From Glebionis coronaria (Eukaryota; Streptophyta; Magnoliopsida; Asterales; Asteraceae): 64,000 nucleotides of DNA. The DNA lies in contig CM046878.1 in NCBI GenBank assembly GCA_025667525.1, positions 396,122,974-396,186,973 on the forward strand, read 5' to 3'. Numbering within the stretch: position 1 is the first letter of the stretch; each line of letters begins with the position of its first letter. Positions 1 to 11,772 of the stretch are shown piece after piece. The notes beneath the pieces are model-generated. The model saw only the letters and a list, made by a program, of their open reading frames with translations, ran no database searches and was not told where the DNA came from. The translations under genes were made by a program, and so were the position numbers.

Positions 1-1036
1 TCATTGTCTTGCTAGCGTAATGGATCGGTTGGAAGTGTTTGTTCACTCTTTGTCCAAGAACCGCTCCAATAGCAAAATCACTAGCATCGCACATCAACTC
101 AAAAGGCAGCTCCCAGTTAGGGGTAACCAAGACGGGTGCCTTAGTTAGCTTATCTTTAAGCGAGTTGAAGGCTTCAAGGCACTCTTTGGAAAAGATAAAA
201 GGAGTATCTTTTTCCAAGAGGTGGGTCATCGGGCGAGCGATTTGAGAAAAATCTTTGATGAATCGACGATAGAAGCCCGCATGACCCAAGAAACTTCTCA
301 CACCCTTCACGGTTGAAGGTGGAGGCAACTTTGCTATAACATCAACTTTAGCACGGTCTACTTCAAGACCGGCTTTCGAAATCTTATGTCCAAGCACGAC
401 GCCTTCTTTTACCATAAAATGGCATTTTTCCCAATTTAGAACAAGGCGAGTGTCTTCGCACCGCTTTAGCATACGTTCTAAATTAGCAAGGCAAGCAGAG
501 AAGGAATCCCCGAAAACCGAGAAATCATCCATGAAGACTTCCATGGTTTGTTCAACCATGTCATGGAAGATAGCTAACATACACCTTTGGAACGTCCCTG
601 GCGCATTACATAAGCCAAAAGGCATTCTTTTGTAAGCGAAGGTACCATAGGGACAAGTGAATGTAGTCTTCTCTTGATCTTGGGGATCGATGGGTATTTG
701 AAAATAACCCGAGAAACCATCCAGAAAGCAGTAATATTCATTACCGGCTAATCGTTCAAGCAGTTGGTCCATGAAAGGTAGAGGGAAATGATCCTTTCTC
801 GTGGCATCATTGAGTTTGCGGTAGTCTATACAAACTCTCCACCCAGTAACGAGACGAGTGGGAATCAACTCGTTGTGTTCATTGGGAACAACGGTTATTC
901 CGCCCTTCTTGGGCACACAATGGATTGGACTAACCCATGGGGAATCCGAAATAGGGTAAATCATACCCGCATCAAGAAGTTTGATAACCTCTGTTTTGAT
1001 GACTTCATGGATTTTTGGATTCACCCTTCGTTGGCT
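1..1036 (-). pseudogene. Element A reverse transcriptase and start of RNase H
   Basis: This is the pol part of element A, open from just after a TAA at 1037-1039 to the window edge in the same frame as the protease segment. The RT palm is clear: SPWVSPIHCVPKKGG near 940, VCIDYRKLND near 820, the FMDD catalytic motif at 521-532 (two Asp codons at 524-529), and VRSFLGHAGFYRRFIKDFS near 260. An RNase H start (FELMCDASDFAIGAVLG) lies near 60-110. The product would copy element RNA into DNA in the particle. The TAA replaces what is normally a Gln codon just before the RT finger region and would end the polyprotein there. No other stop was seen down to base 1. Confidence 0.85.
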
Positions 1037-2485
1037 TTAAATTGTGGGCTTAAAGTCGTCCTCCATGAGAATTTTGTGCGTGCAGAAGTGAGGATCAATT
1101 CCACGAATATCCGAGATTTTCCAAGCAATAGCCTTCTTATGATCTTTCAACACAGCAACGAGGCGAGTCTTCTCTTCATCTTTCAAATCCTTTGCAATAA
1201 TGACGGGCGACTTCTTGTTGTCGTCAAGGAACACGTACTCGAGATGTGGCGGCAACTCCTTAAGTTCCAAATCCGGAGGATTTTCGACGGGAGGCGTTTT
1301 CAAAGTCGTGGCATCGATAGCAATAACCGTGGGAGATGGAGGCGAAGGATTGTCTTCGGTGAGAAGATTGTCAAAGAAACTCATGTCTTCATCCCCCTCT
1401 GTGGGAGAATCATTAGTAGCTAAATTCGCATCTCCCATGGTAGCTTCAAGATTGTTCCAGAATAAATCACTATCTCCAAATAGAGACAACGATGAATCAA
1501 TAGAGGACACGGTCTCAACAGTGGGAAGAGAGGTAGGAATACTTTTGCAAGCATCATTAAAGTGTTCTTCACAAGCCTCATCAAGAACGTCAATACAATT
1601 AACGCTCTCATATGAATAAGGCTGTTTAGACAACTTTCCCATGTTGAAGACTACTTTGTCGTCACCCACTCTCATGATAAGCTCTCCGGCTTCAACATCA
1701 ATAAGAGTGCGACCGGTCCTAAGGAATGGACGACCAACAATAAGTGGCACACGGGGGTCCATCTCGTAGTCGACGACAACAAAATCAGCAGGGAAGGTGA
1801 ATTTGTCGACTCCTACAATAACGTCTTCGGCTATCCCCACTGGATAAGCAACCGTACGGTTGGCCAATTCCAAAGTCATTTTAGTGGGGACTAGCTCTGG
1901 GAGAGATAATTGCTTCTAAACACTTAGAGGCATGAGATTAATACTGGCACCTAGATCGGCTAGGGCCATGCAATTCTCTACTCCCGGGAAATTGCAAGGG
2001 ATAAGAAAACGACCCGGATCACCAAGCTTGGTTGGCAATTTCCTTAAGAGCACTACAGAGCAGTTCTCATTAAGTTGGGTGTTGGCAATATCGAGGAGCT
2101 TTTCCTTGTCGCTCAAAAGATCTTTAAACATTTTAGCATATTTGGGCATGTGAGCGAGAGCCTCAGCGAAGGAGATATTGAAATTCAGTTGTTTAAACAT
2201 TTTAAGAAAGTTAGAAACCTGAATATCATCCTTGCTCTTTTGCTTCTCTTTCCTCAACCTTGAAGGATAAGGTATATTGGAAGAAGAGGAAGGCTTTAGA
2301 GGAATAGGGTCACTCACAACCACGGGTGGAGGAGGGGTAGAAGGAAGAGGTGGAGAAATTGGGGAAGGAGAAGGAGGAGGAATAGGAGCAGGTGACTCGT
2401 TCTCCTTAGTCACAACCACCGGTGGGGGTATAGGAAGCTCGGGTTCCTTGGTACCTTTACCACTTCGAGTGGTGATTGCTTTCAT
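1037..2485 (-). pseudogene. Element A aspartic protease and proline-rich linker
   Basis: Two open segments (2485 to 1916 and 1879 to 1037) are one reading frame split by a TAG at 1916-1918, directly after MPLSV where element B has Trp. The N-terminal part is a Pro-rich linker. The retropepsin motif ALADLGASINLMP follows, with catalytic Asp at 1955-1957, and then the flap and back regions DFVVVDYEMDPRVPLIVGRPFLRTG. An acidic linker leads to RT. The protease would process the gag-pol polyprotein. The frame differs from gag upstream; the switch is a one-base loss in a T run near 2555-2562. Compared with element B, the Asp here is intact but the ORF is broken. Confidence 0.85.
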
Positions 2486-4029
2486 CTCCCCTCTTGGGTT
2501 GGCAACGGTGTTACTCGGAAGAGTACCCGAAGAAGAGGGTTGACTACTTTGGAAAAACTAGCCATCATGTTCCTCAAGTCATTCGTCTGACTATCCAACG
2601 TGTTTCGCATATCGGCTCTCAAATCGTTTCCTTGCTTGACCAAGTCGGCTTTCAGGTTGAGCACCTCTCTCTGAAGATTTCCCACTATCGCATCGTTAGT
2701 CCTCATATAAGTTTCCACTTCTTGGTGAAGAGCGGTAGGTTGATTGGGAGGAGCATTGTATGCAGGTGGTTGGTAAGCAGGTTGTTGGTAGACTTGGTTA
2801 TTACGTTGAGGCGGTTGTTGCTTCTTGTGAGGTGGGATGTATGGTTGTCGAGGTTGTTGTTGTTGTTGATTTGGGCGGTTAAGGTTTTGTTGTTGGTTTG
2901 GGTTGGCAGGAGGGAAACCAGGTGGTGAAAGATAGTTGTTGCTGCGGTGGCTTAGCAAGTTACGGTCACCTTGGGGTTTTGCTTGATAAGCAGGTTGAGG
3001 ATAGGTGCCATATGCCGCATTCACATTCTCAGCAGGGTAATCTTGGGTAGCGGTACAAGTTGTGTAAGAGTGGGGACCACCGCATATCTCACAAGGTTGG
3101 CTGACAGCGTTCACTTGTGCATTTTTGGCGTTGTTGCTGTTGTTGTTGCTGACGGTGTGGGTGACAAGCGTTTCAAGAAGTGTAGTGAGTTTGTCCAATC
3201 GCTTGTCGCTATCATTAGTGCTAGCACTAGCAACATTGGTCCTAACACTCTTGGTTTGCACACGAGATTTATTCTCAATGATGTCCCAAGCAGCATTGGA
3301 AGTTTTAGCCAATAAATTACCCCCCGAGGCACTATTCAGTGAATCTTGGTCACTCATGCTTAAACCATTGTAAAAAGTATTGATTTGATGTACTTTGGTA
3401 AAACCATGTTGTGGGCATTTTCTTAAAAGATCTTTAAAGCGATCCCAAGATTCACTGAATGACTCATCGTACTTTTGTTCAAAGTTTATAATCTCATTCC
3501 GCAAAGCGGTAGTACGAGAGGGTGGAAAAAAGTAATTGATGAACTTTGTTTCCAAATCCGTCCACGAGAGAATACTCTGTGGCGGTTCCTTAGCAAGCCA
3601 ATGCCGGGCTTGTCCCTCTAAAGAAAAGGGAAAAAGTTGTAACCTTATAACCTCCTGTGGAACACCATTGAGCTTGACCGTGTTGGTGAGTTGTAGAAAT
3701 CTCTTGATATGGTCATGTGGGTCGTCAATGGGTCGTCCCAAGAACGGTTGAGCTGAGACCATCTGGATAAAGCCTGACTTTAGCTCGAAATTGTTGGCGG
3801 CAATTGGTGGTATAACAATTGGATCCGTGTTGCCATCTACATGAGCTTGCAGCAATTCAATCATGGGGCGGTTATCCGGAAGGTGCTCATTGTTGTTGTT
3901 ATTGTTCATGTTGTTGTTGTTGTTATTATTGTTGTTCGGAGGTGGTATGTTATTGTTGTTTTGTACACCAGCCATGTCTAATTTATCGAGAGGCTCGGGC
4001 TGTTGATAAGACGTGGATCGAGTGCGCAT
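2482..4029 (-). pseudogene. Element A gag (capsid/nucleocapsid)
   Basis: The ORF of 515 codons starts with MRTRSTSYQ, the same N-terminus as element B, so this ATG is the likely start. A poly-Asn tract is followed by a Retrotrans_gag-type domain (FIQMVSAQPFLGRPIDDPHDHIKRF, QLFPFSLEGQARHWL, FPPSRTTALRNEI). A CX2CX3HX4C knuckle (CEICGGPHSYTTC) sits near residue 320, then a Gln/Pro/Asn-rich tail. Gag would assemble the particle and bind element RNA. The last ~20 codons are out of frame relative to element B because of a one-base loss near 2555-2562, so it no longer joins the protease. The leader just before the ATG reads TTTGCAGGTGT, as in B, and could be a 3' splice site; that is inference. Confidence 0.85.
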
Positions 4030-4222
4030 ACACCTGCAAAAGAACGAACAAAGAAAAACAAAGCAAAAATATTTTTGGTTTTTATTGTTTTTTACTTTTT
4101 AGGATTTTTGAAAATTTTATATTTTTTAGTTGTTTTTGAAAATTTTTATGAAAAAGTAACGTTCACGGGGAACGGATCCCAAAATCCAAGTTCTCACAAA
4201 AAACTTTTGATCTTAACGAGAG

Positions 4223-4240
4223 GAGCCGGCAGCGGCGCCA
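4223..4240 (-). other. Element A primer binding site
   Basis: The minus-strand sequence TGGCGCCGCTGCCGGCTC lies two bases inside the LTR end. It is of the type used by Athila elements, usually matched to the 3' end of tRNA-Asp. Elements B (44814-44831) and C (37710-37727) carry the same 18 bases. Confidence 0.8.
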
Positions 4241-4242
4241 TT

Positions 4243-5815
4243 TGATACAAGCATTTTGCTAGGGTTCAAAATTATTTCTCGGAATCCTCTCGAATTGATC
4301 TCGGTCTCAAGTGGAATGATTTGTTCTTGGTGACAAAAAGTGGATTTGGTTTTCTATTCTAAATAATTGAAGTGAATAAAGATTGAAGCTGGAAACAGTA
4401 GATAAAAGCAATTAGATGGTAAAGCAGAAAAAATACTCTTACTGAAAAATGCCCTATGCTGAAAATAACCCTTATGCGGAAAACATGCCTATGCGGAATA
4501 TATGGCCATTCGGAAAAGTCTGCTCTATGCGGAAAGATTTCTATGCGGAATAAAGTGCTTCATTCGGAAAGTATGGCCATTCGGAAAGACCTATGCGGAA
4601 AGTTGAACTCTATGCGGAATAATTGTATGATTCGGAAAAATTGCCTCATGCGGAAAAAGATCTCTATGCGGAATAAGTGAGCTATTCGGAAAAACTAGCC
4701 CAATGCGGAAAATCAACACCGTTCGGAATATTTCAAATATTCCGAGTAAAGGAAAGTTAAAAACTCTATTCGGAAAGTAAAGGCTATTCGGAAAAATGTT
4801 CCGAATAAAGAAACTGAGAAATGGCTATGCGGAATATCCAGAATATTCCGAGTAATGAAACGAAAACACCCCTATTCGGAATATTTGAAAATGTTCCGAA
4901 TAAGGGAAACACAAAATGATCTATTCGGAAAGTAAAGGCTATTCGGAATATCTGGGAGATGAAGAACAGTAGCAGACGACACAAAACAGGGAACACGAAA
5001 TTTTAATCAAAATCAAACTAAATACTCAAAAAGGTTTTACCAAATTAAACACAAATCATTTAAACATCATAAGTAACAAATCCCACAAATAAAAACACTA
5101 AATCAACAACTTTTTAAGATCAAACTAAAATCAAATAAGAACTCAAGAACTTGCAATAGATGATGATAAAGAACAAAATAAATAGAAAGATGGAATGGAT
5201 TGATTAATGAAAAAGTAACAAGGTTAATGATTAAAGATTACAAGATTGAAAGAAAAAGATGAAAATCACCAAACTCCCTAATGGAGTTGGTGATGGGACG
5301 AACTACAAAGAACTGGAGAAAGAAAAAATGAACTAACTCCCTAATTGTGTGAAGGGAAAGACTATTTATACTCCTAGTGGTTGGTTGGTGAGTGGGCTTT
5401 CTCCCTTTCTTCTTGTCTTCTCGTCTTTTCAGAAAAGTTGACGTTTTCGATTCTGATTCGGGATTTGTTGTCGATTAAATCCAACTCGTCTTTTAATTAC
5501 TTCGTTAAATAGACTCGAGTTTCTTCGACTTATGAAAATCTTCCGTCTTTAGTCCTTTTCTTCGATAAATCTTCGAATAGGCCCAGTGACTTCAAATCTT
5601 TTGCATCTCTTAAACAATAGACTTTATCTTGAGTCTTTTTCCTTGATAAAACCCGTGCAATCCCATGTTTTCTTTAATATTTATCCGGTTAGCTCTGAAA
5701 TCACAATAAACACAAAAACCACGCATAATTCCAAACAAATGATATTAAATACGTGTTTTGGTCTTGTTTTAGCCCGAATTAAGTGGTAAAAGGATGGGTG
5801 TTTACACACCTATCA
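4243..5815 (-). repeat. Element A 5' LTR (1573 bp)
   Basis: On the minus strand it runs from TGATAGGTGTG (5815) to ...TTGTATCA (4243), giving TG...CA ends. The first ~100 bases match the LTRs of B and C. A TATA-like TATTTATAC (read on plus) lies near 5362-5371. The second half holds a dense array of TTCGGAA/TGCGGAA motifs. The base-pairing block GGTGT-GTAA-ACACC at the terminus could form a small hairpin. The bases outside the LTR are GAACT (5816-5820); the other target duplication is beyond the window. Confidence 0.85.
4440..4950. repeat. TTCGGAA/TGCGGAA short-motif array in element A LTR
   Basis: About 500 bases in which CTATGCGGAAA, CTATTCGGAAA and ATTCGGAATAT recur every 15-35 bases with variable spacers. 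It is not a clean tandem repeat. Related arrays occur at the same relative position in the B and C LTRs and in the Copia-2 leader. Confidence 0.8.
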
Positions 5816-7247
5816 GAACTCTAAGAAAACCTATAATTTTCTTAATTTCCATTCGGGAATGAATGGTGTTCGTGGCAGTTACTCTTTCCACAAAACACAA
5901 GGCACAGACTAATTATCCGTAATAAGTTTTTTTTGGATATATGAATTATATTGGATGAATTCGATTGTATTTAATACATTCTATGATGACTCAATAGAGT
6001 ACAAAGACATGTGCCCATGATTAAATCATAAGCATTCAAAACAAGTGTTTTAACATATTTGCCATGAAAACTATTAGATTAGAATGTTAGTTTTTGAATT
6101 GTATGTTAGATTAGCAATTTTACAGGTTTTTTCTTGGACGGTGTTTTGTAATACCAAAGAACATGAAATAACCATGTTTCATAAGTGAGGATAAAGATAT
6201 AAAGTTTTGTTAAATTAACAAGTCCTTGCGCGTCTCTAATTTTGAGCACGCCTGATTGCTCAAATAATCTGATACCAATACCCGTAGGTACGGGACCATG
6301 CCAAATGATTATTTCAAAAGTATTGTTACTAATTTTTTATGACATGCATGAGATGACAAATATCATGGACATGTCAAGTAGCAAAAACATTTTCTACGAT
6401 GTTGTATGGTTTAGAATACAAAGGCGATCAACTCCATAAAATAAACTGATGCAAATTGGATAACTGATCAAGAAGATTAAGAATCGTTAAGTGTTAGATT
6501 TTACACTTGGTATATACGTAATATCTTGTGATTAGAGGAAAAATTTGTACAACGTATTCAACTCTTGCATCATGATTTGTTGTTTTGAAGAATAATGGTT
6601 GAATGGCTTGTTATTAAACATTCACTTATGTTTAAAAGTCAAGACAATTATGTTCTATGAATTTTAATATTATACCACTTTACAAAGTGGTTGACTAAGG
6701 AATTAGTGAATAAGTCGGTAAAATGGATGAAAAGTAAACTAGATTATCTAACCGTGAGATACCCAATTCCCCTCTAGTACAACGCTTAAGGCTGAATTCA
6801 ATGTGGAAAGCTGACATTTAGAGATCAGAACACATGTTATACATCCCAATGTATGTGGTCAGGCCTGCAAGATGAGAACGTTGAAGTTTATCTTCTTAAT
6901 AATTCTTTTGAAAAAGTCAAGCAGGGCATGATTAAAAAGAAGCTACCTTATGGGTATGAAGTTCTGCCGCTTCAATAAGTTTGGACTTGACTTAGTATAT
7001 ACTTACGAATGGATAGGGACACATGGCTTGTAAAGCGTCAAGCATAAACATTGAAGAAATGTAGAAACTCGTGTGTATATTATCTTCAGGTATTCAAATG
7101 AGTTGACGGGATTAATCGTTACGACGCCCCGATTCTCGAATATTTAGAACGTGTAGAATACTAAGATGAAAATTCAATCGCAAGATATTTTCTTTTATCC
7201 ATGGGTTTGACTTGTTTGAATTATGTGGGAAATCAAGGATTACACTA
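5816..7247. other. AT-rich stretch without recognisable genes
   Basis: Short ORFs here (up to 67 codons) have no recognisable similarity. Because a possible copia PPT and LTR start follow at 7248-7262, this may be worn 3' sequence of an old plus-strand copia element. I could not make out RNase H motifs in it. Confidence 0.4.
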
Positions 7248-7850
7248 AAATGGGGGAGGTTTGTTGGTGATTTTAGTGTCATCAAATCATTTTGTGTAAT
7301 AGTGATTTACCCGAGTCCAAAGAAATTTCAAGTTAAGTTATAATACGAGTTCGGAGGTGTCAAGTACACGCTCGTATAAACAAATTAACTTGATTTCGGA
7401 CAAAGGAAAAGATAGACAACAATGTCTAAATACGTCATAATGACAGAATAACAGTCACTAGGATATCACTAATAACTTTTGGTATGTTGACAGCAGTTAG
7501 CAACGGTTTGAAATCTGTTACAAAACTATCGCTGGGTACAGAGAATTTATTGGTTGTGACTTTTCCTAAAGGGTGTGACTTTTTATGAAGAGACACAATT
7601 TTTCCCTACATGTGTTCATATATCCACAAACACAAGTTTGGTCTTTCATATTATCAATATGAAGAATCATAACAACCCATACAATCTTCTCCATGTTTTG
7701 TTTTGATCTCTTGTGCCTAGAAATCAAAGTGATCTTCTTATCTTATCTCGATAAGGATTTCATGCAACTCAGGCACCGATAGGGTCAAAATACATTTTAC
7801 GGAAAGTAAACTCAACACGATTCAAACAAGATATCCAAGATTCATCACAT
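7248..7850 (+). repeat. Possible 3' LTR of an old Ty1/copia element
   Basis: The purine run AAAATGGGGGAGGT (7247-7260) is followed by TGTTGGTGATTTTAG at 7262, the usual PPT-LTR arrangement of plant copia elements. The right end is uncertain; ...CCAAGATTCA near 7845 is one option. No partner LTR is visible, so it may be a truncated or solo end. Confidence 0.4.
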
Positions 7851-7969
7851 ACACTCACCCGATTAAATTACAATCCTTACTATTACCTTCATGGCTAAAA
7901 AAATAACATATTTGATAATACATGTTTGACAAAATAATTTGCGTACTCTATGTTAACATTTTATTTGTT

Positions 7970-9088
7970 GATATGGTCATTATGGTATGTCATTTGCATA
8001 TATTCTACCTAGTGTTTTAAAACTGTGGGCATCATACCTATGAGAAAAGTTTGAGCTTATTTTGATCCCTTGACCTAACGGAACATAGTTTTGACCGTTA
8101 CTATGATTTAATGAAAGGATACAATTGTCTTTTCTTTTAATTCATTTTTTATCACAGTTTATAAAGTTACAACCGATCAATTCATATGCCTGATCCAAAA
8201 CACAAGCCCATTTTCCTTGTGTGCTTTCTTCCCCGAATTTGTGGCTGGTTTTGTGAATACTTATCAAAATAAAATAAAATAATTAGTTAATGCTATGAAC
8301 TAGTTTTCGTGGAGTCTTGATAGTAGTTTTAAGGTAGTGATTTGTACTTGTCAGCTGTGATTTTATGTTATATAGTACGAGCATGTATAATCTGGTTTCC
8401 ATGTCTACAAAGTCTCCGATAATCACATCATGAGTAATGTTATCATTAACAAATTGATTAAAACTTCCTGATGCAAATTTGTTACTTTGATCCCAGTGGT
8501 TTAGGACTTAATAAATCAATGTAACAAATACAATCATGTGATATTGCAACATCTCTTTCACAACATACTACGGTTTCAGTGAAGATCGATCAGGAACTTG
8601 CACAATTGACAAATATTGTTTATTTTCTCCGTTTTGGTACCCGCTGTTTTCGAACTTTGAACCGATAATCCACAGGGATTGAATCATGACCAAACACTCA
8701 AACTAGGTAATGATTTTGTAACAACTTTCCATTTGCATTACCATACACGTTATACAATTGCATCACCATCAATTGTAATGATTTTGAATTAGTGAGATCA
8801 GGGTTTATGTGGGTAAAGTCAATTCGGGGAAGAATGCACACAAGGAAGATGGGCGTGTCTCAGGCATATGAATTGATCGGTTGTAACTTTTTATAAACCG
8901 TGATAAAAAAATGAAATAAAAGTAAAGACAATTGTATCCTTTCGTTAAATCATGGTAATGGTCAAAACTATGTTCCGTTAGGTAAAGGTATCAAAATGAA
9001 CTCCAACTTTTCTCACAGGTATGGTGCCTGCAATTTAAAAACATCGGGTAAGATATATGCAAAAATGACATACCATAAAGACTATATC
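7970..9088. repeat. Foldback structure: ~270-bp imperfect inverted repeats with a 580-bp spacer
   Basis: The left arm (7970-8239) and right arm (8821-9088) are inverted copies with scattered mismatches and small indels. Shared blocks include TATGGTATGTCATTT, CCTAACGGAACATAGTTTTGACC and TTACAACCGATCAATTCATATGCCTGA. The spacer (8240-8820) shows no ORF above 60 codons. This may be a non-autonomous DNA transposon with long terminal inverted repeats (MULE or foldback class). I did not find a convincing target duplication, so the outer limits are set by where arm similarity ends. Confidence 0.7.
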
Positions 9089-9367
9089 TGCATTTTACTC
9101 ATCATTCATATAATACTAACCCTTCTTCTTATATAACACTTTTTACGAGTTTAACTGAAACAACTTTTCATGCGTAGAATTACTTTCGAAGACATCAAAA
9201 ACCGACATATGCATACTATAATTTATTCTAAGAATGAAAGGAGTGGTCACGACGTGGAGGGTCGTTGCCCGGCGTTGGACGGCATGACCACACCGTGTTT
9301 AACGGCATGAACCACACCGTGCCCACAACCACACCGTGAAACCAATCGCCCATTTACAAAACACCCC

Positions 9368-9414
9368 CTTATTCAACTTTACACTATCCGTCCTTATTCA
9401 ACTTTACACTATCC
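9368..9414 (+). repeat. Short direct repeat
   Basis: CTTATTCAACTTTACACTATCC occurs twice back to back (near 9368 and 9392), in the leader of the Myb/NAM-like pseudogene. Confidence 0.7.
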
Positions 9415-9648
9415 CCCCTTATCAATTTAACCAAACCAAACGCACCCCTAAACGGCTAGATTTTTTGCTCCAAATAAGATTTTGAATTTTTTTTAGAATA
9501 CTGCTAGCCAATGGTTAGTTTTTATAACATTATATTTTTTTGAATATTTAAAACAGCCTTAACGACTAGTTTTATAAAAAAATAAATAAAAAGACTACCA
9601 ACGGCTAATTTTTAAAGAAACCAAACAAACCTTTTTTTTTAAACCCCT

Positions 9649-9657
9649 ATATATAGA
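9649..9657 (+). promoter_or_regulatory. TATA box of the Myb/NAM-like pseudogene
   Basis: TATATATAG lies about 70 bases before the ATG at 9724, a normal plant core-promoter distance, so the pseudogene seems to have carried its own promoter. Confidence 0.45.
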
Positions 9658-9723
9658 TAATAATAAACCCTCTAAATTTAAACAGTCCTAATCCTTACTC
9701 TTTTACATATCACATACTAAATC

Positions 9724-10802
9724 ATGTCCAGAAACCCCAACAAACATTCTTTCTTTGGCCTCCTTAACACTTTTACCGAAGGTCCGTCTTCACAAGAACT
9801 ATATTCGGATGATCCGAAAGGGCTAGAAATCTAACGACAAACATAGGAAAATTTCCAACGACAAAGATACACTCAATTTCAATCCGACAAGGATATTTAA
9901 TTCCAAAAGTATCAAAAGAACCCACCTTTCTTTGATGAACCACAATCCTCACAACCCAGACCTGAATCACAAAAAAACCCCCCGTAAATGGGCGGCCCAA
10001 AAAAATGTTGATTTGAGTCAACTAGGGGCGGATTTCGAGAAAAACCCGGATGTGTCGAAAACTAAGTCATGTTGGATTGCATCGGAGGAGGAATTACTTG
10101 CCTAATGTTATGTTGAGATTTCGGAGGACCTGAATGTCGGAAGATCTCAAAAAGGATAAATGTTTTGGTATAAGGTTATAGGGACTTTTAATAACCAAAA
10201 TTTTTAAAACCGTACGAAGGATATGATTTCGAGCAAATTTAGATATTTGAACCACGCTTGCCAAAAGTTCAATGGTTGTTACCGCCGTAGCAAAGCGGCA
10301 ATCAAAAGTGGAGAAAGTGATTTGGATGTGATGGCGAGGGCTCGAACAACGTACCAGGAAGAAAATAAAAACAACACTTTTCGCCTCGAAGATGGGTGGA
10401 ATGTTTTGAAAGCACATGCGAAATGGGACCCTCCCGAAGTCGTTGATTTAACCAGAGACGTTCCATCGCATGCAAATGAGACTCTTTTTGCATCGGATGC
10501 AAGACCCCGTCCCGCAGGCAAAGAACGAACCAAGAAAGAAGGCAAGATCCGAGTCAACGAGCACGGGAGCGAGTAATGGGTCGAACCCATTCGGGGATGC
10601 TTTAACCGTCTAGTTTCTACTCAAAGGGCAAGCCACCGAAGAAGCCTACGAAATTTCGATAAACAAAGAAAATGAGTGGCTTATGATGGAGCAACTAAAA
10701 TTTCTCACGACATCGACTCGGGGTTGTGACAAAACCGAGGCTCGTTTGATCAATGCGAAAAAAGAAGAAATAAAAAAGAAACTTGATCGAAGTGAAAATT
10801 AG
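9724..10802 (+). pseudogene. Broken Myb/SANT-like, NAM-associated C-terminal protein gene
   Basis: From the ATG at 9724 the coding sequence is readable in pieces, separated by many stops and frame changes. The pieces are a Ser/Gln-rich N-terminus, a Myb-like segment (CWIASEEELLA near 10075-10100, then SEDLNVG and FWYKVIGTF), and the clear block FRYLNHACQKFNGCYR...SGESDLDVMARA...FRLEDGWNVLKAHAKWD at 10236-10435. The C-terminus (EEAYEISINKENEWLMMEQLKFL) ends at 10802. This layout is typical of plant NAM-associated proteins, sometimes misnamed glutathione S-transferase T3-like, and of the Myb-like gene of PIF/Harbinger transposons. With at least six lesions it is not functional. Confidence 0.7.
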
Positions 10803-11060
10803 ATTTTTTTAATTCCGTATTGTTTTTTTAATTTCCTTATTGTAGTTTTTTTTAAGAATGTAATGGTTTTTATTTTATGAATAAAGTAAATTAGGATTTG
10901 AATAAATTAATTGTTGAGGGTAGTTTATAAAAATAAGTGGAAAAATTAGTTTGCTGGTGTGGAAATGGTGTGATGATAAGATGTGTTTTTCTTGTATGGA
11001 TATGAAAGTGAAAAAGTTGACGTAGCGGGATGTTTTTTGGTGTGGTTGTGTGATGACTCA

Positions 11061-11772
11061 TTTTGCTCTGACAGTATGTTTTTTTTATGTATATAGATAT
11101 AGATGCATCCTTTGCATTTAGTTATAAGACATGCCTCATATATAGATATATCATGCATCATAAACTTTATTTTTCCTTATTGACGTCAAGAGCAACATGT
11201 TTTTAAATCATTGACATTACTAACTAATATGATCATGTGTAATCTATGGTTTGTTAACTCACGGTATTATAGTGATTTCTATTCTAACTAAGATTTTATT
11301 ACATGATACTTATATATAGTCGATTCTTATATATGAAACAGGAGGGTCAATAATTTACCTCAAGGTTTAACGTGATCATATCTAATTCGAGACAAGAAAG
11401 TGAACAGTAAGAAGCAACGAGAGACAATCGATCTACTTACTACTCACGTGTATTGGGACAATAGTTCATACCGATCGCGAACTATAACCCACAAGCTAAC
11501 AAACTAAAACATCGTCTAAAACACGAACTGAACCCAAATTCAAACCACCAACGAATGAAACCGAAACTTTCAACCGAACATGAAGTAATCGAGAACCCCA
11601 AAAAATATGAACACGCAACACCGAACGGCCTTTGAAACTCAAAAATAAAATAGGTCGAGGTCGAAAAAAACACGAAACTAAAACTTTACCGAGACTCGGT
11701 ACAACCAAAACCGAGATATAGTCGAACATATAAAATACTAGTCACGAACCAGAACTTGCAACGTCCAACGAA
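11061..11772. other. AT-rich spacer without recognisable genes
   Basis: About 700 bases with only short ORFs on the minus strand (up to 77 codons) that resemble nothing I know. It separates the transposon remnant from the 5' LTR of Copia-0. Confidence 0.4.

Larger units (their letters stand above)
1..5815 (-). mobile_element. Element A: Athila-like Ty3/gypsy retrotransposon, cut by the left window edge
   Basis: Read on the minus strand the order is 5' LTR (5815 to 4243), PBS (4240 to 4223), gag, aspartic protease, reverse transcriptase and the start of RNase H at base 1; integrase and the 3' LTR lie outside the window. The gag-protease-RT order, the FMDDFSVFG form of the RT active site and a PBS of the TGGCGCCG type fit the Athila lineage. 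The LTR begins TGATAGGTGTGTAAACACCC, as in elements B and C. I see three coding lesions in about 4 kb: a frameshift near 2540-2565 and two in-frame stops at 1916 and 1037. It is therefore a fairly recent but inactive copy. Confidence 0.85.
9241..11060 (+). mobile_element. Possible PIF/Harbinger-like DNA transposon remnant
   Basis: The stretch holds a Myb/NAM-associated-type pseudogene, of the kind carried as a second gene by plant PIF/Harbinger elements. The ends are weakly inverted: GAGTGGTCAC at 9241 against GAGTCATCAC read on the minus strand from 11060 (8 of 10 matching). No TWA target duplication was seen, and no DDE transposase gene is present. The left end is GC-rich with repeated GACCACACCGTG-like units, unlike its AT-rich surroundings. 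Confidence 0.35.

Noticed and set aside
1200..1619. Plus-strand ORF of 139 codons
   Set aside because: Antisense of the element A protease-linker region, which has clear retropepsin motifs on the minus strand.
3819..4139. Cysteine/tyrosine-rich ORF (CCYCSCCCCCYYCC)
   Set aside because: Antisense of the poly-Asn tract of element A gag; low-complexity artefact.
5816..7247. Hidden host gene in the left spacer
   Set aside because: No ORF above 70 codons, no splice-consistent coding blocks and no recognisable motif on either strand.
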